Shown: piece after piece, positions 46,138 to 57,159 of the stretch | Position numbering within the stretch: position 1 is the stretch's first letter | How the letters are laid out: every line of letters begins with the position of its first letter | Source: Kushneria konosiri | GTDB lineage: Bacteria; Pseudomonadota; Gammaproteobacteria; Pseudomonadales; Halomonadaceae | Assembly (NCBI RefSeq): GCF_002155145.1 | Contig: NZ_CP021323.1 | Coordinates: 2,542,001-2,606,000 of the forward strand | DNA: 64,000 bases | Direction of reading: 5' to 3' | Translations under genes and position numbers: made by a program | Notes under the pieces: model-generated | Seen by the model: only the letters and a program-made list of their open reading frames with translations | Told to the model about the DNA's origin: nothing | Databases searched by the model: none

Positions 46138-46479
46138 ATGTCCTTCAGTCATCTTGATCATGACACCCTGAGGCAGTGGCAGGACAGCGGCACTGCGCAT
46201 GAGGTGGTCGATATTCGCGATCCCATGAGCTTTAGTCAGGGACATATCCCAGGCAGTTCTCACCTGGACAATAAGAGCGTAGGCGACTTTGTCGAGCGCA
46301 CGCCTCAGGAGCGTACCGTAGTGGTGGTCTGCTACCACGGTCACTCCAGCCAACAGGCGGCACTCTGGCTGGCCGGGCAGGGCTTTGAAAGGGTGTACAG
46401 CCTTGATGGCGGGTTCACCCACTGGCAGCACCACCATCCCGATCAGGTCGTGCGTGACGATGGGGCGGGGCCTCGGTGA
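46138..46479 (+). CDS. glpE: Thiosulfate sulfurtransferase GlpE (rhodanese)
   Basis: 113 residues from ATG 46138, with AGAGGA 6 bp upstream; the longer frame from 46051 overlaps apaH. Single rhodanese domain with VVDIRDPMSFSQGHIPGS and the catalytic loop VVCYHGHSSQ (Cys near residue 65). Its stop overlaps the GTG of cca. Confidence 0.94.
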   Translation: MSFSHLDHDTLRQWQDSGTAHEVVDIRDPMSFSQGHIPGSSHLDNKSVGDFVERTPQERTVVVVCYHGHSSQQAALWLAGQGFERVYSLDGGFTHWQHHHPDQVVRDDGAGPR

Positions 46480-47588
46480 TCCACTTTGAGCTCGATGAGG
46501 CATTAAAGGGGCTTGAGGTCTATTGCGTTGGCGGCGCCGTGCGCGATGACCTGCTGGGCATTGCCCATGAGGATCGGGACTGGGTCATTGTGGGTGCTAC
46601 CATTGATGAGATGCACCAGCGTGGGTTTCGACCGATCGGGCGTGACTTTCCCGTTTTCCTGCACCCTCATACCCACGAGGAATACGCCCTGGCACGCACC
46701 GAGCGCAAGACCGGTCATGGTTATACCGGCTTTGAGGTACACGCCGCTCCTGAAGTGACATTGGAGGAGGATCTTGCTCGGCGCGATCTGACCATCAACG
46801 CAATGGCTCAGGACAGCGCTGGTCAGCGCGTCGATCCCTTCAATGGTCTTGAAGACTGTCATGCCGGCATTTTGCGTCACGTCTCTTCCGCCTTTGTCGA
46901 GGACCCGCTGCGCATTCTGCGCACTGCTCGCTTTCTGGCTCGCTTTCGCCCGCGCGGGTTTGCGGTTGCCGATGAGACGATGACGCTGATGAAGGCCATG
47001 GTGCTGGAGGGCGAAGTCAGTCATCTGGTGGCTGAACGGGTCTGGCAGGAGATTGAGCGTACGTTGAGCGAGCCGGACCCGGCGGCCTTTTTCGAGCTGC
47101 TTCAGCAGTGTGGAGCGCTCAACGTCCTGATGCCGGCGCTTGATGAGGTGCTGGCGGCAGGTCTTGCGCGAATGAGCCTCGCGGCGGTGCCGATGGCTCG
47201 CTGGGCGCTATTGACCGCGGATCTTTCAAGTGAAGCGTTGACCGCACTTTGCGAGCGCTATCGCGTGCCGGGAGAGTGGCGTGACCGCGCGCTGATGGTT
47301 GTACGAAGCCGGGCATTACTGCCGGCTTGTCCTGATGCCGAGCAGGTGCTGGCCTGGGCTCAGGCCATGGATGCCTGGCGGCGACAATCGCGCCTTGATG
47401 AGGTGCTCGATATGCTGTCCATTGGCAATTTCGGGTTGCCGGTCGCCTCACTTGAGCAGGCGATCGATCAGGCGCGCATGATCTCGCCACAGTCACTCAT
47501 GGCGCAGGGGTATCAGGGCGCCGAGCTGGGACGCATGATCGAAATCGAGCGCCTGCGCGCTATTGAACACGTGCTGGCGCAAGAGTAA
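46476..47588 (+). CDS. cca: tRNA nucleotidyltransferase (CCA-adding)
   Basis: 370 residues, GTG start overlapping the glpE stop (GTGA). Class II nucleotidyltransferase head with CVGGAVRDDLLGI (GGxVRD), the metal pair DRDWVIVG, and ARRDLTINAMAQ (RRD base-selecting motif). At 370 residues it is shorter than E. coli Cca (412) and appears to lack the C-terminal HD phosphohydrolase domain. Its last 29 bp overlap the 3' end of the convergent folK. Confidence 0.93.
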   Translation: MIHFELDEALKGLEVYCVGGAVRDDLLGIAHEDRDWVIVGATIDEMHQRGFRPIGRDFPVFLHPHTHEEYALARTERKTGHGYTGFEVHAAPEVTLEEDLARRDLTINAMAQDSAGQRVDPFNGLEDCHAGILRHVSSAFVEDPLRILRTARFLARFRPRGFAVADETMTLMKAMVLEGEVSHLVAERVWQEIERTLSEPDPAAFFELLQQCGALNVLMPALDEVLAAGLARMSLAAVPMARWALLTADLSSEALTALCERYRVPGEWRDRALMVVRSRALLPACPDAEQVLAWAQAMDAWRRQSRLDEVLDMLSIGNFGLPVASLEQAIDQARMISPQSLMAQGYQGAELGRMIEIERLRAIEHVLAQE

Positions 47589-48117
47589 CGGCTTCCAGCG
47601 GCTCCGGCGCTGATATCTGTTTTCCCTGCCACTCGAAGGCGACCGGCCAGAGTCCCTGAGAGTCGGCGTCGAACTTCTGCCATAGCGTTCGATAGGTCAT
47701 ACCTGTCAGCGGATGGCGGTGATCGCCAAAGCTTTCCGCCAGCGGGCGCAGCACAAAGGCGTTATAGGTGATCTCTTCACGGGGCAGGGTAATGCCGTCA
47801 ATGCAGCCGATCAGATCATCCATGCTTAGAATATCGATATCCAGCGCCCGCGAGCTGAATTTTGGAGCGCTATGGTCACGGCCATTGTCACGCTCAATCT
47901 GCTTGCACCACTGATTCAGCTGCGCCAACGGCCATGGACAGCTTGCGCCGACCACCAGGTTATAAAAGTTGCACGGGCTGTCGAAACCCACCGGATGGCT
48001 TTCAAATACCCGCGAAATCAGCAGCTCCCCGAAGGCCTCATGCAAAGCCGAGAGCGCCCTATCGATGCGGCGATGACGATGGGCATTGCTGCCCAGGCTG
48101 AACAGTACAAAGGCCAT
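47560..48117 (-). CDS. folK: 6-hydroxymethyl-7,8-dihydropterin pyrophosphokinase
   Basis: 185 residues from ATG 48117 (MAFVLFSLGSNAH). The HPPK core is clear: FSLGSNAH.RIDRALSALHEAFG, FYNLVVGASCPW, KFSSRALDIDILSMDD and TYNAFVLRPLAE. It makes the pterin pyrophosphate for dihydropteroate synthase. About 25 extra C-terminal residues compared with the usual 160 run past the cca stop. The start lies 1 bp after the folB stop. Confidence 0.92.
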   Translation of the reverse strand: MAFVLFSLGSNAHRHRRIDRALSALHEAFGELLISRVFESHPVGFDSPCNFYNLVVGASCPWPLAQLNQWCKQIERDNGRDHSAPKFSSRALDIDILSMDDLIGCIDGITLPREEITYNAFVLRPLAESFGDHRHPLTGMTYRTLWQKFDADSQGLWPVAFEWQGKQISAPEPLEAVTLAPARVQ

Positions 48118-48118
48118 G

Positions 48119-48478
48119 TCAGCTGCGGTACTCGCCGCGTTCGATACGCACACCGACAAAGGCAGCATCTGCCACGGCGCCCGGTTTCTTGAGCGTCAAT
48201 CGCAGCCAGACAATGCCGAACTCCTCTTGAAGCAGCGTGGCCATACGTTCGGCAAAGGTTTCCACCAGCTCGAACTGGTGTTCGCTGCAATACGCCTGAA
48301 GGCGCTGGCTGATGGCGGCGTAGTCCAGCGTGGCGCTCAGGTCATCGTTGCGGGCGGCCTGTGCGATATCGCAGCCCAGCTCCAGGCTCAGCAGGAGCCG
48401 CTGATGGATGCGCTTTTCCCATTCGTACACGCCGATAACGGCTTCCAGCGCCAGTTCTTCGATCAGCACCATATCCAT
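48119..48478 (-). CDS. folB: Dihydroneopterin aldolase
   Basis: 119 residues. MDMVLIEELALEAVIGVYEWEKR and the active-site region DYAAISQRLQAYC with EFGIVWLRLTLKKPGAV (catalytic Lys near the C-terminus) identify the FolB family. Converts dihydroneopterin to the HPPK substrate, so the two folate genes form one operon. Confidence 0.94.
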   Translation of the reverse strand: MDMVLIEELALEAVIGVYEWEKRIHQRLLLSLELGCDIAQAARNDDLSATLDYAAISQRLQAYCSEHQFELVETFAERMATLLQEEFGIVWLRLTLKKPGAVADAAFVGVRIERGEYRS

Positions 48479-48505
48479 GGCGTCGCTCCTGTCATGGGCG
48501 GTTGT

Positions 48506-49546
48506 TTATTTCTGGACGTGCGCCGGGGGCGCCAGATCGGAAAGCGGCCAGCGCGGTGTGGCCAGCATGGCCTGGTCATCGCGCTCACCTGCCAGCAGGC
48601 GCTGGGTGCCAACATAGGCAATCATGGCACCATTGTCGGTGCAAAAACGCCCTCTGGGATAAAAGGCTCGCGCGCCCATTTTTTCAAGTGCCGCATCCAG
48701 GCGCTGGCGCAGACGTTGATTGGCACTAACGCCGCCGGCCACGACCAGTCTCTTGAGGCCGGACTGCTCCAGCGCGCGTCGGCACTTGATGACCAGTGTA
48801 TCCGCTACGGCCTCTTCAAAGGCGCGCGCCACATCGGCTCGTGTCTGTTCATCGAGTTTGCCTTCGGACTCCAGAGCCTTGATGGTGGTCAGCGTATGCG
48901 TTTTCAGGCCCGAAAAGCTGAAGTCCAGTCCGGGTCGGTCCGTCATGGGTCTCGGGAAGCGAAAGCGGGTGGGGGCGCCACGCTCGGCCAGACGTGCAAT
49001 ATGAGGGCCGCCGGGGTAGGGCAGTGACAGCATGCGGGCAGCCTTGTCGAAGGCCTCGCCGGCGGCGTCATCAACCGACTCGCCCAGCAGCGTGTAGTCG
49101 CCCAGTGCGTGCACGGCGACCAGTTGGGTATGTCCCCCGGACACCAGTAGCGCCACGAAGGGAAACTCGGGCCGCCCTTCTTCCAGCATGGGCGCCAGTA
49201 GATGGCCTTCCATGTGATGAACACCGAGGACCGGTACCTGCCAGGCCCAGGCCAGACCATGTGCAGTAGCCGCCCCCACCATCAAAGCGCCAACCAGCCC
49301 GGGGCCGGCCGTATAGGCGATGGCGTCAACCTCGCGGGCTTCCAGCCCTGCCTCGAGCAGCACCTGGTCAATCAGGGGAAGCAGGCGACGAACATGATCG
49401 CGTGAGGCGAGTTCGGGCACGACACCGCCGTGCTCAACGTGCATGTCGATCTGGCTGAACAAGGCATCGGCCAACAGCCCGTGTTCACTGTCAAACAGGG
49501 CAATCCCCGTTTCATCGCAGGAGGTTTCGATCCCCAGTACGCGCAT
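48506..49546 (-). CDS. tsaD: tRNA N6-adenosine threonylcarbamoyltransferase
   Basis: 346 residues. ASKHA-like fold with [18 protein letters not shown], the metal-binding [11 protein letters not shown] (H-x-x-x-H), [33 protein letters not shown] and [10 protein letters not shown]. Forms t6A37 in ANN-decoding tRNAs with TsaB/C/E. Directly divergent from rpsU. plsY, often placed between folB and tsaD, is absent. Confidence 0.96.
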   Translation of the reverse strand: MRVLGIETSCDETGIALFDSEHGLLADALFSQIDMHVEHGGVVPELASRDHVRRLLPLIDQVLLEAGLEAREVDAIAYTAGPGLVGALMVGAATAHGLAWAWQVPVLGVHHMEGHLLAPMLEEGRPEFPFVALLVSGGHTQLVAVHALGDYTLLGESVDDAAGEAFDKAARMLSLPYPGGPHIARLAERGAPTRFRFPRPMTDRPGLDFSFSGLKTHTLTTIKALESEGKLDEQTRADVARAFEEAVADTLVIKCRRALEQSGLKRLVVAGGVSANQRLRQRLDAALEKMGARAFYPRGRFCTDNGAMIAYVGTQRLLAGERDDQAMLATPRWPLSDLAPPAHVQK

Positions 49547-49664
49547 GATGTGTCCTGACTCTGATAAGGGCGTCTTTCAGTGGTAGGTGCCGCCTGGCAG
49601 GTAACAGGTGCTGCTGCCGGCAGGCGAGCAAGTTTACCTGTTTGCGCTTCTCGCGTCAGGCGCT

Positions 49665-49693
49665 TTGCAAACCGCAGGCGCGACGTTTATAAT
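49665..49693 (+). promoter_or_regulatory. Sigma-70 promoter of the rpsU-dnaG-rpoD operon
   Basis: TTGCAA (-35, 49665-49670), a 17-bp spacer and a consensus TATAAT (-10, 49688-49693), about 150 bp before rpsU and pointing towards it. The rest of the 299-bp tsaD-rpsU gap holds no other gene; the ribosome binding site of rpsU (AAGGTGG) lies at its end. Confidence 0.75.
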
Positions 49694-49845
49694 GCGTGTC
49701 CCTGTAATACCGGGCTGTGCTTCTGGCCGCTGATCGCGGCGCCTTCGCTGAATCGTGATCAACATTCATGACCGGTTTAAGTGCCGCATCGACGGCATTG
49801 AGCACATTCAAACCTCATTGATCTCCTTAAGGTGGTGATTGCTTA

Positions 49846-50061
49846 ATGCCTTCCGTCAAAGTACGTGATAACGAACCGTTCGACGTTGCTCTGCGTCGCT
49901 TCAAGCGCTCCTGTGAAAAGGCTGGCGTGCTTTCCGAAGTCCGTCGTCGTGAGAACTACGAAAAGCCCACGGCCGAGCGCAAGCGCAAGGCAGCAGCAGC
50001 TGTCAAGCGTCATGCCAAGAAGCTGCAGCGCGAGCGCAAGCGCTTCGAACGGTTGTATTAA
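49846..50061 (+). CDS. rpsU: 30S ribosomal protein S21
   Basis: 71 residues, very basic. [26 protein letters not shown] and the Arg/Lys-rich C-terminus ([14 protein letters not shown]) are universal for bS21. First gene of the macromolecular synthesis operon, followed by a strong hairpin that is expected to lower dnaG expression. Confidence 0.98.
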   Translation: MPSVKVRDNEPFDVALRRFKRSCEKAGVLSEVRRRENYEKPTAERKRKAAAAVKRHAKKLQRERKRFERLY

Positions 50062-50100
50062 TCCGTACCTGAGCGTATGCCCAACGCTTCAGCGGGATGC

Positions 50101-50132
50101 CGAACGGCCGCCATTGGCGGCCGTTCGTTTTT
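50101..50132 (+). terminator. Strong terminator between rpsU and dnaG
   Basis: A perfect 12-bp stem CGAACGGCCGCC/GGCGGCCGTTCG with a 3-base loop is followed by TTTTT. As in E. coli, it probably lets only part of the transcripts continue into dnaG. The 165 bp from here to dnaG hold no clear gene. Confidence 0.92.
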
Positions 50133-50296
50133 ATAGGTAGTGATGGAACAGGCGTTGCCGATAGGTAAGCGATCAGGAATTTCATCACCACCGATTACGT
50201 CACATGCAACACCTGAGATGTCCGATCCTTCAGATAGTGGAGTTGATGGTGACGTCGCAGGTATGACCACTGACCATTGAGGTAGTGCAGGACATT

Positions 50297-52150
50297 ATGG
50301 CCGGCAGAATCCCTCAACGATTTATCGACGATCTACTGGCGCGGACGGATATCGTTGATGTCATTGGTGCTCGTGTGCAGCTCAAAAAGACGGGGCGCAA
50401 CCACTCGGCGCTTTGTCCGTTTCACCAGGAAAAGTCTCCTTCCTTCACCGTCAGCGCCGACAAGCAGTTCTATCACTGCTTCGGGTGCGGCGCGAGCGGC
50501 AACGCACTGCGCTTTGTCATGGAGTTTGACCGCCTGAATTTTCCCGAGGCGATCGAAGCGCTGGCTTCTCGTGCCGGTATGGAGGTGCCAAGAGAAGGAG
50601 AAAGTGATGAACAGCGTCAGCAGGCCCGCGTTCAGGCCCGACAGCAGGAAGAGGCCGTCAATCTGCTCGAGCTGGGGACCCGGTTCTATCAGCAGCAGCT
50701 GGCGTCCGGGGCATCGCAGTCAGCGCACGACTATCTAAAGCGTCGCGGCCTGAGTGATGACATCGTCAGTCGCTATGCGATCGGCTATGCCCCCGCCGGC
50801 TGGGATGCGCTAAAGCGTCACCTGAGCGAAAAGGGCGTGGATGAAAATGTTCAGGTCGAATACGGCCTGCTGGTCAGGAAAGAGGAAACCGGGCGCAGCT
50901 GGGACCGCTTTCGTGATCGGGTCATCTTTCCCATTCGCGACTGGAAGGGGCGAACGATCGGTTTTGGGGGCCGGGTACTGGGGGATGAAAAACCCAAGTA
51001 TCTTAACTCACCCGAGTCGCCCGTATTTCACAAGGGGCGAGAGCTGTATGGGCTCTATGAGACCCGGATGCAATCAAGGCGTCCCGAGCGCATGCTCATT
51101 GTGGAAGGTTACATGGATGTGGTGGCCCTGGCGCAGCACGGGGTCGATTACGCGGTAGCGACCCTGGGGACCGCAACCACGGAAGAGCATCTGCGACGTC
51201 TGTTTCGTCTGGTCGATGAAGTGGTGTTCTGCTTTGACGGTGACACCGCCGGCCGACAGGCAGCATATCGAGCGTTGAATACCGTGCTGCCGCAGATGAT
51301 CGATGGGCGTCAGGCGCGATTTCTGTTTTTACCGGAAGGGGAAGACCCGGACTCCCTGATTCGTCAGGAAGGCGGTGAGGCGTTTGAGCAGCGCATCGTG
51401 CGTGCCGGTTCGCTGACGGAATATCTCTTTGATCATGCCGGTGAAGGTCGGGATCTGCGACGTCTTGAAGACCGGGAGCGCTTTGCCAGTGCCGTGCTGG
51501 AAGGCATTGCGAAGCTGCCTCAGGGGCTTTTGAAATCCCTTTTAATGCGTGAGCTCAGTGAGCGCACCGGTCTTGAGCGCAGCACGCTTGAAGAGATTTC
51601 CGAAGGCAGGGCGCGCCCCGGCGCATCGGTATCTCGGGACCCGCAATCACAGAAAGGCATGCCTGTTCATGAGTCCGGGCGCCCGCTGAATTCGACAGCA
51701 AAGGCATCGCCACGTCGTCAGCAGGGCACGGCCAGCCTGAGCCTGAGTGGTCGAATTCTGCATTTGATCGTGCATTCGCCGGTACTGGTCGAGGCGCTGC
51801 CCGAAGGTGAGGCATGGTGCCCTGATGACGACGACGGCCAGCTGTTGCTGGAGGTGGTCAGGCTGGTCCGCGCCGGCGGTTATCGCTCATCACAGGTGCT
51901 GCTGGCGCATTTTCATGGCAGCAGTCATGGCAGCCGACTGCTGACACTTTTGCAGCGTGAGCCACTGATTCCGCCCGCTCTGCGTCAGCGGGAAGTGGAA
52001 GTGCTCGTGGCGCACTTCGAGCAGCAGCGACAGCGCTCAAGCCCGGAGCGTGAGCTTGAAGCACTGCAGAACAGGGAACGAAATGGTGAAAAACTCACGC
52101 GTGAGGAGGCAGGTCGGCTGTGGCAGTTGATCTGTGAGCTCAAGCGCTGA
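50297..52150 (+). CDS. dnaG: DNA primase
   Basis: 617 residues from ATG 50297 (AGRIPQRFIDDLLARTDIV); a GTG four codons earlier is in frame but non-canonical. Zinc finger CPFHQEKSPSF...CFGCGASGN at 40-65, the TOPRIM centre with LIVEGYMDVVALAQ and FCFDGDTAGRQA, and a C-terminal helicase-binding domain after about residue 430, linked through a Ser/Pro/Arg-rich stretch. Makes RNA primers for replication. Confidence 0.97.
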   Translation: MAGRIPQRFIDDLLARTDIVDVIGARVQLKKTGRNHSALCPFHQEKSPSFTVSADKQFYHCFGCGASGNALRFVMEFDRLNFPEAIEALASRAGMEVPREGESDEQRQQARVQARQQEEAVNLLELGTRFYQQQLASGASQSAHDYLKRRGLSDDIVSRYAIGYAPAGWDALKRHLSEKGVDENVQVEYGLLVRKEETGRSWDRFRDRVIFPIRDWKGRTIGFGGRVLGDEKPKYLNSPESPVFHKGRELYGLYETRMQSRRPERMLIVEGYMDVVALAQHGVDYAVATLGTATTEEHLRRLFRLVDEVVFCFDGDTAGRQAAYRALNTVLPQMIDGRQARFLFLPEGEDPDSLIRQEGGEAFEQRIVRAGSLTEYLFDHAGEGRDLRRLEDRERFASAVLEGIAKLPQGLLKSLLMRELSERTGLERSTLEEISEGRARPGASVSRDPQSQKGMPVHESGRPLNSTAKASPRRQQGTASLSLSGRILHLIVHSPVLVEALPEGEAWCPDDDDGQLLLEVVRLVRAGGYRSSQVLLAHFHGSSHGSRLLTLLQREPLIPPALRQREVEVLVAHFEQQRQRSSPERELEALQNRERNGEKLTREEAGRLWQLICELKR

Positions 52151-52365
52151 AGGCCCTGCCATGGGGTTGAAACAAGCGTTTATCCCCCTTATTTAGTAGG
52201 GATATAGCGATAGACGCCGCATGGCTTTTGGCGTCCGAATCAATACACAGGATTGGTGAGAAGCGACAGTCATCTGCTGTCGGCTCCCTGCTGGTCTATA
52301 CTGGATTGTCTGGTGTGTCTTTTGGCATGTACCAGGCGCTTCACTCTTCTTCGAGATAGGTTTCT

Positions 52366-54228
<1,863 letters not shown>

Positions 54229-54247
54229 AGCGTCAGGTTGGTCTCCC

Positions 54248-54282
54248 AACGCCCGCTGCCTTCAAGGCGCGGGCGTTTTTTT
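54248..54282 (+). terminator. Intrinsic terminator after rpoD
   Basis: A 9-bp stem AACGCCCGC/GCGGGCGTT extended by GCC/GGC around a TTCAA loop (one bulged T) is followed by seven T. It ends the rpsU-dnaG-rpoD operon. Confidence 0.92.
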
Positions 54283-54312
54283 ATGCGCGTGAGGCAACAT
54301 CACCATGCTTAT

Positions 54313-55227
54313 TTATGGCGTGCGTCTGGCCTCGGCGCAGATCCAGTCATGCACGGCACGAATGCGAGGGTCGTCCAGCGCGCCGAAAGCGTGAACGATT
54401 GCGTAATGGCGACCCGTATTGACCCGCTGCGGCAGCGGTGCGATCAGTTCACCGCTACTGAGCTCATCACGCAATAGTGTCTGGCGGGCGATGGCAATGC
54501 CCATGCCGGCACGGGCGGCCTCCATGGTGAGATCATGTCGGTTAAAGCTGTACCCTCGCTGGATGCCGGTAGTGTCGGCACCAATCGCTTCCAGGTAGTG
54601 ATGCCACTCGCCGTGCGCACTGCTGCCTCGCCATGCGGTGACATCATGCAAAAGTGGATAATGGACGAGCCGGTCAGGGTGATTCAGTGCCGGGCGGTGA
54701 CTGAAAAGTGAAGGGGCGCAGACCGGAAAAATGATCTCTTCCATCAATAGGGTAGAAGCCATGCCCGGATAGTGGTCATTACCCAGATCGATGGCCAGAT
54801 CGAAATTTTCTTCTGTCAGGGCGCGGTCGCTGTCTTCGGCGTGCAGGTAGATGTCCAGTGCTGGCAGCTGTGCCTGCAGTCGTGGCAATCGCGGCATCAG
54901 CCACCGGGTTAAAAAGGAGGGCACGCAGCGTAGCACCAGCTCCCCGCTCATCAGGCCGCGAGACAGCCGCTTGAGTTCCTGGTCGATACGACCATGCGCG
55001 CTCAATACGGCTTCGGCCAGTCGCTCTCCCTCGGCTGTTAGCGTCAGTCTTCGCGGGTGGCGATGAAAGAGTCGAAACCCGAGTCGCTCCTCGAGCAGGC
55101 GAATCTGCTGGCTGACGGCACCTGTGGTCACATTGAGTTCACCGGCTGCACGAGTAAAGGAGAGATGACGCGCGGCGCAGGCAAAGACATGAAGGCCAGC
55201 ATGCATGGAGGTCGTGGCTGAGGGCAT
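54313..55227 (-). CDS. LysR family regulator, DsdC/GcvA-like
   Basis: 304 residues. N-terminal winged helix (LHVFACAARHLSFTRAAGELNVTTGAVSQQIRLLEERLGFRLFHRHPRRLTLT) and a periplasmic-binding-like effector domain. The helix and PRRLTLTAEGE are close to DsdC and GcvA, regulators of serine and glycine use. It is divergent from sdaA, whose upstream region carries a GGTTTAG inverted repeat, so it very likely controls L-serine deamination and its own gene. An in-frame ATG at 55206 is an alternative start. Confidence 0.9.
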   Translation of the reverse strand: MPSATTSMHAGLHVFACAARHLSFTRAAGELNVTTGAVSQQIRLLEERLGFRLFHRHPRRLTLTAEGERLAEAVLSAHGRIDQELKRLSRGLMSGELVLRCVPSFLTRWLMPRLPRLQAQLPALDIYLHAEDSDRALTEENFDLAIDLGNDHYPGMASTLLMEEIIFPVCAPSLFSHRPALNHPDRLVHYPLLHDVTAWRGSSAHGEWHHYLEAIGADTTGIQRGYSFNRHDLTMEAARAGMGIAIARQTLLRDELSSGELIAPLPQRVNTGRHYAIVHAFGALDDPRIRAVHDWICAEARRTP

Positions 55228-55273
55228 AAAAACTCGGCGTCAGCGGGGCCCATTAAAGGGCAATATGTTTGAT

Positions 55274-55292
55274 GGTTTAGAATAACTAAACC
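55274..55292. promoter_or_regulatory. Candidate LysR operator GGTTTAG-N5-CTAAACC
   Basis: Perfect 7-bp arms (55274-55280 and 55286-55292) with AATAA between, 47 bp from the regulator start. A further GGTTTAG half-site occurs at 55368-55374, 31 bp before sdaA. This is the usual layout of a recognition site plus an activation site for LysR regulators. Confidence 0.65.
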
Positions 55293-55404
55293 CTGGTCAT
55301 CTATTTATGCTTTGAAAGGCGCTCCAAGGCAATACATGCTGGCCCCATCGCGCAAAAATCCAATGACGGTTTAGCGCTCCTTACACCGATTATGGGGTGA
55401 TAAC

Positions 55405-56793
55405 ATGCCTATCAGCGTCTTCGAATTGTTCAATATCGGCATCGGCCCATCCAGCTCGCACACGGTCGGTCCGATGCGCGCGGCCAAATTCTTTCTGGAT
55501 GCGCTGGAAGAACAACAGGCGACCTCACGCGTTATCGGTCTGGAGATTCACCTTCACGGCTCGCTGTCAGCTACCGGTGTCGGGCACGGTACTGATCGTG
55601 CGGTCATCATGGGACTGATGGGAGAGCTGCCGGCCTCGATTGATCCGGACATCATCGCGCCAGCCATCGACGAGCTGCTGGAGTCGCAGGTGCTGCGTCT
55701 GGGTGGACGAGTCAGTGTGCCGTTTCTCTGGGAGCGTGACTTCTACTGGTCCAATGAACCACTGCCGCGTCATCCCAACGCGATGACGCTGGTAGCCACG
55801 CTCAGGGATGGCAGCAACATTACTCAGACCTGGTATTCGGTCGGCGGTGGTTTCGTTATTAACGGCGCCGACGAAGAGAACGCTGATGCCGCGCCGGGCG
55901 TTACGCTGCCGTATGATTTCGACAGCGCCAATGCGCTGCTGGAGATCTGCAAGCGCGAGAACATGAGCATCGCTCAGGTCATGATGGCCAATGAGCTGGT
56001 CTGGCGCAGTGAAGAGGAAGTGCGCCAGGAGCTTTTTGGTATCTGGCAGGCAATGCAGGCCTGTATCGCCAAGGGGCTTGAGCATAATGGTGTGCTCCCG
56101 GGTGGTCTGAACGTGAAGCGTCGCGCCGCCTCGCTGCTGACTCGACTGGAGCGGGCCGAGAAAAACCTGATTGCGACCACCTTTTCAGCAATGGATTGGG
56201 TCAACCTGTTCGCGCTGGCAGTCAATGAAGAAAATGCTGCCGGTGGACGCATGGTGACCGCGCCCACCAACGGTGCTGCAGGGATTATCCCGGCGGTGCT
56301 CGGCTACTGGATGAAGTTTGAAGAAAGCGCCTGTGAGCGTGGGGTTGTCGATTTCCTGCTTACAGCCGGTGCCATCGGTATTCTGTGCAAGAAAAATGCC
56401 TCGATCTCCGGTGCCGAAGTGGGATGCCAGGGAGAAGTGGGGTCGGCCTGTGCCATGGCCGCCGCCGGTCTTTGTCAGGTCATGGGCGGGACACCAGAGC
56501 AGGTAGAAAATGCTGCCGAGATCGGCCTTGAGCACAATCTCGGCCTGACCTGCGACCCGGTCGGTGGTCTGGTTCAGGTGCCCTGTATCGAGCGCAATGC
56601 CATTGCGTCGGTCAAGGCCATCAACGCTGCGCAGTTTGCCCTGAATGGTGATGGCACCCACTTTATTTCGCTGGATCATGCCATCCGCACGATGCGCGAC
56701 ACGGGTCGGGACATGCAGAGCAAGTACAAGGAAACCTCGCTGGGTGGTCTGGCCGTCAATTACGGGCTGGCCGTCAACGCCATCGAGTGCTGA
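55405..56793 (+). CDS. sdaA: L-serine ammonia-lyase (iron-sulfur)
   Basis: 462 residues. Deaminates L-serine to pyruvate with a 4Fe-4S cluster. [25 protein letters not shown] is the N-terminal signature. C-terminal cluster cysteines are visible in [26 protein letters not shown] and [14 protein letters not shown]. Under the divergent LysR regulator. Convergent with azlD. Confidence 0.97.
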   Translation: MPISVFELFNIGIGPSSSHTVGPMRAAKFFLDALEEQQATSRVIGLEIHLHGSLSATGVGHGTDRAVIMGLMGELPASIDPDIIAPAIDELLESQVLRLGGRVSVPFLWERDFYWSNEPLPRHPNAMTLVATLRDGSNITQTWYSVGGGFVINGADEENADAAPGVTLPYDFDSANALLEICKRENMSIAQVMMANELVWRSEEEVRQELFGIWQAMQACIAKGLEHNGVLPGGLNVKRRAASLLTRLERAEKNLIATTFSAMDWVNLFALAVNEENAAGGRMVTAPTNGAAGIIPAVLGYWMKFEESACERGVVDFLLTAGAIGILCKKNASISGAEVGCQGEVGSACAMAAAGLCQVMGGTPEQVENAAEIGLEHNLGLTCDPVGGLVQVPCIERNAIASVKAINAAQFALNGDGTHFISLDHAIRTMRDTGRDMQSKYKETSLGGLAVNYGLAVNAIEC

Positions 56794-56797
56794 TTTC

Positions 56798-56835
56798 CTG
56801 ATCGGGTCATGTGGTCAGCCCCATGACCCGATCAG
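56798..56835. terminator. Perfect 14-bp hairpin between sdaA and azlD
   Basis: CTGATCGGGTCATG at 56798-56811 pairs exactly with its reverse complement at 56822-56835, with a 10-base loop. The right arm lies within the last codons of azlD. No T run follows on either strand, so factor-independent termination is uncertain; it may stabilise both 3' ends. Confidence 0.5.
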
Positions 56836-57159
56836 CAACACCAGCGCATAGGCGGCCACACCGGCCGCTACCGGCAGTCCCAGCGTTCGCGTTCTATACC
56901 ACACGCTCAGCGTGACAAGGCTTCCGACCAGCGTACTGACCCAGCTTACCGCATTGGCCGGCTGAGGAATCAACGATACCCCTAAAAGCGCTGCAATCAT
57001 CAGCGGTGCCATTACTCCCGGCCATGTTGGTATGGTCATCTCTCCATTGGCTTCGGATGTGCGGCGCAAACGTTGTTGCATCAGATAAAGCGGCAGCATT
57101 CGAATCAGCAGGGTTCCCAGGGCTGTGGCTCCTGCTGCCCACCAGATGGCGATGCTCAT
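56815..57159 (-). CDS. azlD: Branched-chain amino acid exporter small subunit AzlD
   Basis: 114 residues from the ATG at 57159, which overlaps the azlC stop (ATGA); the frame extends further but only inside azlC. Four hydrophobic segments with ALGTLLIRMLPLYLMQQ at the start. Small partner of AzlC in an inner-membrane exporter of branched-chain amino acids. Confidence 0.9.
   Translation of the reverse strand: MSIAIWWAAGATALGTLLIRMLPLYLMQQRLRRTSEANGEMTIPTWPGVMAPLMIAALLGVSLIPQPANAVSWVSTLVGSLVTLSVWYRTRTLGLPVAAGVAAYALVLLIGSWG

Noticed and set aside
48086-49027. Plus-strand 313-codon open frame opposite folB and tsaD
   Set aside because: Crosses two convincing minus-strand genes and shows no domain.
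52297-52302. TATACT as a -10 box for an rpoD-specific promoter
   Set aside because: No acceptable -35 at 16-18 bp upstream; left as a remark in the rpoD entry.
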